5,720 nt of DNA from Chloroflexota bacterium. Lineage in GTDB: Bacteria > Chloroflexota > Dehalococcoidia > Lucifugimonadales > Lucifugimonadaceae. The stretch is taken from assembly GCA_030831265.1 (NCBI GenBank), contig JAURLM010000119.1:1-5720 (forward strand), given 5' to 3'. How positions within the stretch are numbered: the first letter of the stretch is position 1; the number at the start of each line of letters is the position of its first letter. The position numbers were made by a program, and so were the translations under genes. This document shows positions 1 through 5,116 of the stretch, piece after piece. The notes under the pieces were generated by a model. It made no database searches. It saw only the letters and a list, made by a program, of their open reading frames with translations, and was not told the DNA's origin.

Positions 1-813
1 AAAACAGGGTTTCAGAAAGTAGCGATCGCACTCTCTGGTGGAATCGACTCCACGATTGTCGCCGCCATCGCGGTCGATGCGCTTGGTGCAGAGAACGTCA
101 CGGGTGTCTCCCTGCCTTCTCGCTACTCATCAGAAGGCAGCGTGACGGACGCAGAAGACCTGGCAAAGCGGCTTGGCATCACGCTGTGGAAGTTGCCCAT
201 TGAACCGGCGCATCGTGGTTTCGAAGAGATGCTCAAACCAGTGTTCAGTGGCACAGAACCGGGAACCGCCGAAGAAAATACGCAGTCACGGGTGCGCGGA
301 ACGACGATGATGGCTATTGCCAACAAGTTCAACTGGTTGGTGCTGACCACCGGCAACAAGTCCGAGATGGCCACAGGTTATGCCACGATATACGGAGACA
401 TGGCCGGGGCGTTCGCAGTCATCAAGGACGTACCGAAGACGCTTGTTTACGAGTTGTGCGACTACCGCAACGAGGCTGGCCCCGGCAAACCAATCCCGCA
501 GTCGGTCATCGACAAGCCACCGAGCGCTGAACTGCGGCCAGACCAACTGGATGCGGACAGTCTGCCGCCGTACGAGATACTTGACCGCATCCTCGACCAG
601 TACGTGGTTGGCCTGAAGTCTTCCGACGAGATTGTTGCGCAGGAAGCAGCACTTGGCGATTCGGGAGCCGACGAAGCAACCGTTCGCCGCCTGACCCGGC
701 TGATCGACATCAATGAGTACAAGCGTCGACAGGCTCCTCCCGGCGTAAAGATTACCCCGCTGGCATTTGGCCGTGACCGCCGCTTGCCCATCGCTAACAG
801 GTATCGCGGTTAG
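1..813 (+). CDS. nadE: Glutamine-dependent NAD+ synthetase, C-terminal synthetase domain (5'-partial)
   Basis: Catalyses the last step of NAD+ synthesis: ATP-dependent amidation of deamido-NAD+ in the cytoplasm. The frame is open from base 1 and ends at TAG 811-813, giving 270 visible residues. The ATP-pyrophosphatase P-loop SGGIDST is at visible residues 12-18. Next come the PSRYSSEGS stretch (about 39-47), the ENTQSRVRG helix (92-100), TTGNKSE (116-122) and YGDMAGAF (131-138), all hallmark segments of NadE. The tail, with YKRRQAPPG and FGRDRRLPI, is typical of the two-domain glutamine-dependent form rather than the short ammonia-dependent one. That form is usually 540-590 residues, so about half the protein, including the CN-hydrolase glutaminase domain, should lie upstream. 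That domain is inferred, not seen. No operon partner is visible; the next gene starts 125 bases downstream on the same strand. Confidence 0.95.
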   Translation, partial: KTGFQKVAIALSGGIDSTIVAAIAVDALGAENVTGVSLPSRYSSEGSVTDAEDLAKRLGITLWKLPIEPAHRGFEEMLKPVFSGTEPGTAEENTQSRVRGTTMMAIANKFNWLVLTTGNKSEMATGYATIYGDMAGAFAVIKDVPKTLVYELCDYRNEAGPGKPIPQSVIDKPPSAELRPDQLDADSLPPYEILDRILDQYVVGLKSSDEIVAQEAALGDSGADEATVRRLTRLIDINEYKRRQAPPGVKITPLAFGRDRRLPIANRYRG

Positions 814-851
814 CTCTATCACGCCTGCTTTATACGCTATACACCTGCCCG

Positions 852-860
852 TGCTAGGAT
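852..860 (+). promoter_or_regulatory. Possible extended -10 promoter element upstream of the enolase-superfamily gene
   Basis: TGCTAGGAT reads as an extended -10 (TGn followed by TAGGAT). No convincing -35 hexamer lies 16-18 bases upstream, which extended -10 promoters can tolerate. It would start transcription near 867, giving a leader of about 70 bases that contains the inverted repeat at 884-910. This is a single short motif match and could be chance. Confidence 0.22.
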
Positions 861-883
861 TTCGCTGCGCGACGTGAAGCCGC

Positions 884-910
884 GTGGCACGAATTCCCCG
901 GCTGTGCCAC
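884..910. repeat. Inverted repeat (7-bp perfect arms, 13-base loop) between nadE and the enolase-superfamily gene
   Basis: GTGGCAC at 884-890 is the exact reverse complement of GTGCCAC at 904-910. In RNA this would form a short GC-rich hairpin. No T-run follows on either strand, so it is not a typical intrinsic terminator. It may be a weak nadE terminator, a leader hairpin of the downstream gene or a regulator-binding dyad; the sequence does not decide. Confidence 0.45.
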
Positions 911-938
911 ACACCGCAATCTCTACGGAACCCTTGCT

Positions 939-2138
939 ATGAAGATCACCGGAATCGAAACATTCGTGGTTGACGCCGGATGGCGCCCCTGGCAATTCAC
1001 TGCCGTTCGCACCGACGAAGGCATCACCGGCTATGGTGAGATGTCTGACGGCCGTAACCCGTATGGAATCGTGGGCACGGTCGCCGATTTCGAGACGATC
1101 CTGATTGGCGAGGACCCGCTGGCGGTAGAGCGACGCTACTGGGACATGTACCGCATGGCCCGCCAGAGCCCCGGCGGCATCGCGGCAAAGGCGATTGCTG
1201 GTATCGAACTTGCTCTCTGGGACATCAAGGGCAAGGTCACGGGATTGCCGGTTCACGCACTCTTCGGTGGGCCGACACGAGACACGCAGCAGGTCTACTG
1301 GTCGCACTGCGGTACGTCACGCGCTCGCAGCCATGAGTTAATCGGTGTTCCGCCGTTGAAGTCGATGGGAGATGTCCGCCGCCTTGGACAGGAAGTACGG
1401 GACAAGGGGTATAACGCTCTCAAGACGAACATCGTGTTCCCCGGTGACCCGGCGGACGTCTACTTTGCCGGTTTCGGTGGCGGCTCAGGAACCACCGACC
1501 AGAACATCACGCCAAAACTCCTGCGCCACGTCGAGGAGTACATAGGCACGTTCAAGGAAGGCGCGGGGCCGAACGTCGAAATCGCCCTCGATCTTAATTT
1601 CAACTTCAAGCCGCTGGCTGCGCGACAGATATGCGCCGTAATCGAACAGTTCGACATGATGTGGGTCGAAATAGATATGTATGAGCCAGAAGGACTGGCA
1701 GAAGTGAAGAACTCGACCAATGTGCCGATTACGTCCGGCGAGAACCTGTTCGGATTGCGTGATTACCGCCCGTACTTCGAGGCACGGGCTATGGACACGG
1801 TGAAGATAGACATTCCGTGGAACGGTTTTTCACGGTCACGTGATGTAGCGATGGCAGCGGAAAGTTACGAGCTGAACATCGCTCCGCACAACTACTACTC
1901 GCATCTGTCCACGATGATTTCTCTGAACCTGTGTGCGACGCTGCCTAACGTGCGGATCATGGAGATAGATATTGACGATGTGCCGTGGAAGGACGAATTG
2001 ACCGGCGGGGCGCTTGAAGTCAAGAACGGGCGCGTTGACATTCCTATGAAGCCGGGATGGGGCGTCGACCTGAACGAGGATGTGGCACGGGCGCACGTGT
2101 GGGAGAAAGGCCGCTGGCCGGGCTACACCGGGAGATAG
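939..2138 (+). CDS. Enolase-superfamily enzyme, mandelate racemase/muconate lactonizing type, probable sugar-acid dehydratase
   Basis: A 399-residue cytoplasmic Mg2+-dependent enzyme expected to abstract the proton alpha to a carboxylate. The N-terminal capping domain (about 1-125) is followed by the barrel. Metal ligands read as Asp218 (DLN), Glu244 (VEID) and Glu268 (SGEN). The catalytic dyad is Asp291 (KIDIPWNG) with His317 (APHN), and Glu342 (MEID) matches the last conserved acid of mandelate racemase. The usual KxK motif is K162-T-N164, so the second Lys is lost. The gap from this motif to the first metal ligand is 56 residues against 31 in mandelate racemase, because of a Gly-rich insertion around 167-192. 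A one-base dehydration fits better than racemisation (inference); the substrate cannot be named. ATG 939 follows GGAA at 927-930 and the protein opens with MKITGIETF, a usual family start. It converges with cysM. Confidence 0.9.
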   Translation: MKITGIETFVVDAGWRPWQFTAVRTDEGITGYGEMSDGRNPYGIVGTVADFETILIGEDPLAVERRYWDMYRMARQSPGGIAAKAIAGIELALWDIKGKVTGLPVHALFGGPTRDTQQVYWSHCGTSRARSHELIGVPPLKSMGDVRRLGQEVRDKGYNALKTNIVFPGDPADVYFAGFGGGSGTTDQNITPKLLRHVEEYIGTFKEGAGPNVEIALDLNFNFKPLAARQICAVIEQFDMMWVEIDMYEPEGLAEVKNSTNVPITSGENLFGLRDYRPYFEARAMDTVKIDIPWNGFSRSRDVAMAAESYELNIAPHNYYSHLSTMISLNLCATLPNVRIMEIDIDDVPWKDELTGGALEVKNGRVDIPMKPGWGVDLNEDVARAHVWEKGRWPGYTGR

Positions 2139-2139
2139 C

Positions 2140-2162
2140 GTGCCGGGGCAACAGCACGGCAC
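2140..2162. terminator. Possible bidirectional hairpin between convergent genes
   Basis: GTGCCG (2140-2145) pairs with CGGCAC (2157-2162) around an 11-base loop. It lies inside the 34-base gap between the two stop codons of the convergent genes, where a shared terminator would be expected. No T-run follows on either strand, so the support is position plus a 6-bp stem only. Confidence 0.3.
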
Positions 2163-2172
2163 AAGCCCGCCC

Positions 2173-3105
2173 CTACCACCAGGTCTTGCCTTCGATCTCT
2201 TTCTGGTTGAACTTGAAGTCCTGGTTGTAGATACCAGTCGACAGATACTTCCAGCCGCCGTCAGCAAACATGGCGACGATATTGCCGCTTTCGCCGTTCC
2301 TGCTCATACGGGTCGCCACTTTGTGAGCAGTTCCGAATGTCGCGCCGGATGAGACGCCAACGAACACACCAGCATCCGTAAGCAGCTTGCGCGTCCAGTA
2401 GAAAGCCTCTTCGCCTTCAACCATGATGCGGCCATCCAGTGCGTCGAGGTCAAGAATCGGCGGGATGAATCCGTGTTCGATGGAGCGCAGGCCCTGCACC
2501 TTGTCATCAGGATGAGGTGCGGCCGCAACAATCTTTACATTCGGATTGTGCTCTTTGAGAGCCTTGCCAACACCCATCAGGGTGCCACCAGTACCCAGGC
2601 CAGCCACGAAAACATCAACATCCGGCAGGTCACGGGCAATCTCCGGCCCGGTCGTCTCATAGTGAGCTCGTGGGTTGGCCTCGTTGCCGTACTGGAATGG
2701 CATGTAGTAGTCAGGATTTTCCTCGGCAAGCTGCTTGGCGAGAATGATCGACTCGTTGGTGCCCTTGTCCGGGTCCGAAAATTCGATCTCTGCGCCGTAT
2801 GCCTTGAGGAGATCGACTCGCTCACGCGGCACGCTCGCAGGCATGACAGCGATCATCTTGTAGCCACGCACGCTGGCAATCATCGCCAGGCCAAGTCCAG
2901 TGTTACCCGAAGTTGGTTCAAGAATGGTTCCGCCGGGCTTGAGCAGGCCGCGACGCTCTGCATCCATGATGAGATATTTCGCAGTGCGGTCTTTCACACT
3001 GCCGGTAGGATTGCCAGATTCAATCTTGGCGAAAATCCTGATGGCGGGGTCCGGGCTGAGACGAGTCAATTCGACCAGTGGCGTGTTGCCAATGGCGTCG
3101 ATCAT
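2173..3105 (-). CDS. cysM: Cysteine synthase, CysM type (PLP-dependent, probably thiocarboxylate/O-phosphoserine dependent)
   Basis: A fold-type II PLP enzyme that makes L-cysteine by replacing the leaving group of an activated serine with sulfur. Numbered from ATG 3105 (310 residues): GNTPLVEL at 6-13, PLP Lys38 (GSVKDR), substrate loop PTSGNTG at 64-70, phosphate-binding GTGGT at 171-175, and the SSG motif at 252-254 whose Ser contacts the PLP ring nitrogen. Arg207 (QGLR) aligns with Arg220 of M. tuberculosis CysM, which recognises O-phosphoserine. The C-terminus (GGWKYLSTG, then a tail ending EGKTWW) resembles the mycobacterial tail ending EGQLWA, known to fold over the active site. Both comparisons are from memory. 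A TTG at 3150 would add 15 residues behind a GAGAG stretch; they have no family counterpart, so ATG is preferred. It follows moeB on the same strand after a hairpin, consistent with MoeB charging its sulfur carrier. Confidence 0.92.
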   Translation of the reverse strand: MIDAIGNTPLVELTRLSPDPAIRIFAKIESGNPTGSVKDRTAKYLIMDAERRGLLKPGGTILEPTSGNTGLGLAMIASVRGYKMIAVMPASVPRERVDLLKAYGAEIEFSDPDKGTNESIILAKQLAEENPDYYMPFQYGNEANPRAHYETTGPEIARDLPDVDVFVAGLGTGGTLMGVGKALKEHNPNVKIVAAAPHPDDKVQGLRSIEHGFIPPILDLDALDGRIMVEGEEAFYWTRKLLTDAGVFVGVSSGATFGTAHKVATRMSRNGESGNIVAMFADGGWKYLSTGIYNQDFKFNQKEIEGKTWW

Positions 3106-3189
3106 GTCTGCTCTGAGGCCAGAGCCTCTTGTTGCGGCCTTCAGGCTCAATTTAAGCGTCTCTCTCTGTCATGTGTTCGTCCCAGGAAT

Positions 3190-3213
3190 GCTGAAAGCAA
3201 AGCTGACAGCAAA
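3190..3213. repeat. Imperfect 12-base tandem repeat upstream of cysM
   Basis: The 12-mer at 3190-3201 (GCTGAAAGCAAA) is followed directly by GCTGACAGCAAA at 3202-3213, an 11 of 12 match. It lies in the moeB-cysM gap and overlaps the left arm of the hairpin by two bases. The second copy contains CTGACAGC (3203-3210), which also occurs exactly at 4244-4251 in the dyad upstream of moeB. Function unknown. Confidence 0.5.
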
Positions 3214-3246
3214 CAGGCCCCGGTGAGCGTGCGGCCGGGGCCTGTT
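3212..3246 (-). terminator. Strong hairpin between moeB and cysM, possible terminator or attenuator
   Basis: AACAGGCCCCGG (3212-3223) and CCGGGGCCTGTT (3235-3246) form a perfect 12-bp stem around an 11-base loop. It begins 18 bases after the moeB stop codon in the transcribed (minus) direction. The minus-strand stem ends in GTT followed by T, G, C, T, so the U-tract is short and interrupted. It could be a weak intrinsic terminator that lowers cysM relative to moeB, or a 3'-end stabiliser. The hairpin is certain as sequence; termination is inferred. Confidence 0.55.
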
Positions 3247-3263
3247 CAATTTAACAGTGAACT

Positions 3264-4133
3264 CTAGTCATCAGCCATTATTGGCTGCGTGTCTCGGTCT
3301 TCAATCGGTGCTGGAGCCGTGACTCCGCAGAACACGTCATAGTCGATAAGTTCTGTCACTTCAGGGTTGTCACCGCAAAGTTTGCAGTTCGGGTCCTTGC
3401 GAACCTTGAGCTCAGTGAACTCCATGCTGAGGGCATCGATCATGAGTAACCTGCCAGTGAGTGTTTCACCGATATCGAGCAGCAGCTTGATGACTTCCAA
3501 CGCCTGGATAGAACCAACGAGTCCGGGCAGAGCGCCAATGACACCTGCTTCGGAACAGTTTGGAACCTCTCCAGGAGGCGGTGGGTCCGGGTACATGCAG
3601 CGGTAGCAGCCCTGACCTGGCAGGTAGGTGGTCGCCCGCCCATCAAAGACGAGGATTGCACCGTCTACCAGCGGCTTCCCGGCGAGATAAGCAGCGTCAT
3701 TGACGAGGTAACGCGTCGAGAAGTTATCAGCCCCGTTTACGATGATGTCGTAGTGGGGAATGATGTCCATCGCGTTCTCAGAATTGATCGGCTCTTCATG
3801 CAGCACAACGTTCAGGTCCGGATTGTGCGCCAGGAGCGTCTCTTTGGCCGAAATTACTTTGCGGCGGCCAATGTCTGCCTCTGTATGTAGTATTTGCCGT
3901 TGCAGGTTACTTACGTCCACAACGTCAAAATCGACGATGCCGATCGTTCCCACACCGGCAAGTGCAAGGTAGAGGGCAATTGGTGAACCAAGTCCACCTG
4001 CCCCAATAACCAGCACTTTGCCATTCAGCAGCTTTCGCTGCCCAACGCTGCCCACATTCGGCATTATCAGGTGTCGGCTGTAACGCTGAACCTGTCCCGG
4101 TGTAAGCGGCCTGAGTTGATTATTTTCAGTCAT
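3264..4133 (-). CDS. moeB: MoeB/ThiF-family E1-like sulfur-carrier adenylyltransferase, without rhodanese domain
   Basis: Adenylylates the C-terminal glycine of a small ubiquitin-like sulfur carrier (MoaD, ThiS or CysO type) so that it can be thiocarboxylated. From ATG 4133 (289 residues): RYSRHLIMP (17-25), ATP-binding GAGGLGS (44-50), VDFDVVDVSNLQRQ (67-80), Lys92, and GADN with Asp136. Zinc-binding cysteine pairs are C176/C179 and C250/C253; Cys193 (NCSEAG) sits where the family carries its reactive cysteine. After the second pair the sequence runs GDNPEVTELIDYDVFCG, which in MoeZ-type proteins leads into a rhodanese domain; here the protein ends about 20 residues later. An upstream GTG (4190) would add 19 residues, but MTENNQLRPLTPGQVQRYSRH matches the usual family start. 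Next to cysM it probably serves cysteine synthesis; molybdopterin or thiamine roles remain possible. Confidence 0.9.
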   Translation of the reverse strand: MTENNQLRPLTPGQVQRYSRHLIMPNVGSVGQRKLLNGKVLVIGAGGLGSPIALYLALAGVGTIGIVDFDVVDVSNLQRQILHTEADIGRRKVISAKETLLAHNPDLNVVLHEEPINSENAMDIIPHYDIIVNGADNFSTRYLVNDAAYLAGKPLVDGAILVFDGRATTYLPGQGCYRCMYPDPPPPGEVPNCSEAGVIGALPGLVGSIQALEVIKLLLDIGETLTGRLLMIDALSMEFTELKVRKDPNCKLCGDNPEVTELIDYDVFCGVTAPAPIEDRDTQPIMADD

Positions 4134-4243
4134 CTGCCCCGGATCCCCAATTTTCTGTGTCGTTCGCCCGATTTTACTCCGGCGATTCACTGTGTGCCGC
4201 CAATAAGGGTGTAATGGCGGGTCGCGTTCTTTTCGCTACATGC

Positions 4244-4260
4244 CTGACAGCCCGGTCAAG
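4244..4260 (-). promoter_or_regulatory. Candidate operator overlapping a -35-like hexamer upstream of moeB
   Basis: On the minus strand the segment reads CTTGACCGGGCTGTCAG. TGAC and GTCA arms (plus-strand 4245-4248 and 4255-4258) are separated by six bases, and TTGACC (4259-4254) is a good -35 match. No good -10 follows at 16-18 bases; TAGCGA lies after 15. TGACC and GTCAGG are shared with the dyad upstream of the Rrf2 gene. This suggests a second promoter for moeB-cysM under the same regulator, in a 190-base gap with no other gene (inference). Confidence 0.35.
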
Positions 4261-4323
4261 CACTGGTATTTCAGTTAGATGGCAGGTACCGCTGCTCAGG
4301 TTCTGGATGAATTACGAAATGGC

Positions 4324-4767
4324 CTAGAAGTTCACCGAGATCGGCACTACTGGCGAATTCGAATCTTCCTTCAATGCCAGATCAGAGATCTTGATTGAGT
4401 CCAGGTGGGCCAGGAGCAGCCTTTCGACATCGCCCCACATGTCCCGCTGAGCACATGCACCTGCCAGTTGACACTCTTCCGCATCCCCTACGCAGTCCAA
4501 CGGAGCGAGTGAGTAGTCGAGCGAGTTCACTACGTCCGTTACTGATATGAGATCAGCGGACTTGGCCAGTTTGTGGCCGCCTTGCGGACCGCGCCGAGAT
4601 TCGATGATCCCGGCCTTCTGCAGTTCCGAGCATATGTGAAGCAGATACGGCTCAGGCACATGCCGCGCTGATGAAATCTCAGCGGTCGAAGCAAATGAGC
4701 CTTCCGGGCGCCTGGCAAGATAGACCAGCATCCGGACGCCGTAGTCCACTTTCATCGGGATCAACAT
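4324..4767 (-). CDS. Rrf2-family transcriptional regulator with a three-cysteine, probable Fe-S cluster motif
   Basis: A 147-residue DNA-binding regulator. The winged helix-turn-helix spans about residues 6-66: KVDYGVRMLVYLA opens it, the recognition region is around VPEPYLLHICSELQKAG, and the wing is RRGPQGGHKL at 58-67. A dimerisation helix follows near 107-128. Cys92, Cys99 and Cys105 have C-x6-C-x5-C spacing, close to the cluster-ligating C-x5-C-x5-C of IscR; Cys46 lies in the HTH. This argues for an Fe-S or redox/NO-sensing member rather than CymR, which lacks these cysteines. ATG 4767 is chosen because LIPMKVDYGVR resembles related proteins; GGTGA lies six bases upstream. Met5 is the alternative. 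It is the first minus-strand gene before moeB and cysM, so it probably regulates cysteine synthesis and itself (inference). Which signal it senses is not visible. Confidence 0.9.
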   Translation of the reverse strand: MLIPMKVDYGVRMLVYLARRPEGSFASTAEISSARHVPEPYLLHICSELQKAGIIESRRGPQGGHKLAKSADLISVTDVVNSLDYSLAPLDCVGDAEECQLAGACAQRDMWGDVERLLLAHLDSIKISDLALKEDSNSPVVPISVNF

Positions 4768-4773
4768 GGTTTG

Positions 4774-4783
4774 TCACCGGTGA
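4774..4783. repeat. 10-base perfect palindrome over the Rrf2 ribosome-binding site
   Basis: TCACCGGTGA is its own reverse complement. Its minus-strand GGTGA half is the only Shine-Dalgarno-like sequence ahead of ATG 4767, with a six-base spacer. A palindrome with no loop makes a poor hairpin, so protein binding is the likelier role if it has any. Confidence 0.4.
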
Positions 4784-4851
4784 GAAGAGTTGAGATTGGC
4801 AGCAAAGTCCAGTGATTTCGCCGCCTGTTCAGTACGGCTGAAACTCGAAAC

Positions 4852-4857
4852 AGTATA
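4852..4857 (-). promoter_or_regulatory. Candidate -10 element of the Rrf2 gene
   Basis: TATACT on the minus strand is close to the TATAAT consensus. Transcription would start near 4845, giving a leader of about 77 bases. The hexamer 17 bases upstream is AGTCAG, a poor -35 that lies within the dyad at 4875-4891, so a bound regulator could directly affect polymerase here. Confidence 0.4.
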
Positions 4858-4874
4858 CACGCGGAAGGCAATTC

Positions 4875-4891
4875 CTGACTGTAATGGTCAG
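4875..4891. promoter_or_regulatory. Candidate Rrf2 operator upstream of its own gene
   Basis: CTGAC (4875-4879) and GTCAG (4887-4891) are perfect 5-base arms around a 7-base, AT-leaning centre. The dyad occupies the -35 zone of the putative Rrf2 promoter, where autoregulation by Rrf2 proteins commonly acts. Its arms recur in the element upstream of moeB. Short arms make a chance match possible. Confidence 0.4.
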
Positions 4892-4967
4892 CAACTCTCT
4901 CACTACAACCAGTACAATCTGGCCGTGAAATCTGGCGCTGAGCGGAACGCAATCCGGTTCAGTTGCA

Positions 4968-4976
4968 TGTTAGAAT
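4968..4976 (+). promoter_or_regulatory. Possible extended -10 promoter for the bL25 gene
   Basis: TGTTAGAAT matches an extended -10 (TGn plus TAGAAT). No good -35 lies at 17 bases. It would start transcripts near 4983, with a leader of about 135 bases containing the hairpin at 5016-5044. Another -10-like hexamer, TACAAT at 4913-4918, is further upstream and also lacks a -35. Confidence 0.3.
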
Positions 4977-5015
4977 CAAAAGGTTGGGCCGCGCGTACGC
5001 CCCGTTAACTGGTTA

Positions 5016-5044
5016 CTGCCGGGTTCCGAAAACGCTTCCGGTAG
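5016..5044 (+). other. Small hairpin in the presumed bL25 leader
   Basis: CTGCCGG (5016-5022) pairs with CCGGTAG (5038-5044), seven pairs including one G-U, around a 15-base loop. It lies about 70 bases before the bL25 start codon. Ribosomal protein genes are often controlled through leader structures, but nothing here matches a leader I recognise. Confidence 0.3.
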
Positions 5045-5116
5045 CCTTGAACAGGCGCTCGTCCCTACCATTTCAATTAGTAAATATCTCATCGTCCATA
5101 ACTGGCAAGAACGCAC

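Larger units (their letters stand above)
4768..5116. other. Divergent intergenic region between the Rrf2 gene and the bL25 gene
   Basis: This 349-base stretch holds no convincing gene. The short open frames have no recognisable domain or good start, and none ends in the Gly-Gly of a sulfur carrier. No tRNA cloverleaf was found. It contains a palindrome at the Rrf2 ribosome-binding site, a -10-like hexamer and dyad for the Rrf2 gene, a plus-strand extended -10 candidate and a small hairpin ahead of bL25. Confidence 0.6.

Noticed and set aside
286..912. Long minus-strand open frame of 208 codons
   Set aside because: It lies antisense to the clear NAD+ synthetase coding sequence and shows no domain or family motif.
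3106..3150. Upstream TTG start for cysM adding 15 residues
   Set aside because: A GAGAG stretch precedes it, but the added residues have no family counterpart and TTG is a rarer start. It is kept only as an alternative.
2473..3267. Plus-strand open frame of 264 codons
   Set aside because: It is antisense to cysM, whose catalytic motifs are intact throughout, and its translation has no recognisable domain.
4134..4190. Upstream GTG start for moeB adding 19 residues
   Set aside because: Family members start close to the RYSRH motif, and ATG 4133 gives that arrangement.
4790..5008. Short plus-strand frame in the divergent intergenic region, considered as a small carrier protein
   Set aside because: It ends in RTPR rather than Gly-Gly, lacks a beta-grasp pattern and has no good ribosome-binding site.
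5011..5050. Possible tRNA because of GGTTCCGAA resembling a T-loop
   Set aside because: No acceptor, anticodon or D arm can be folded around it; only the small hairpin at 5016-5044 is supported.
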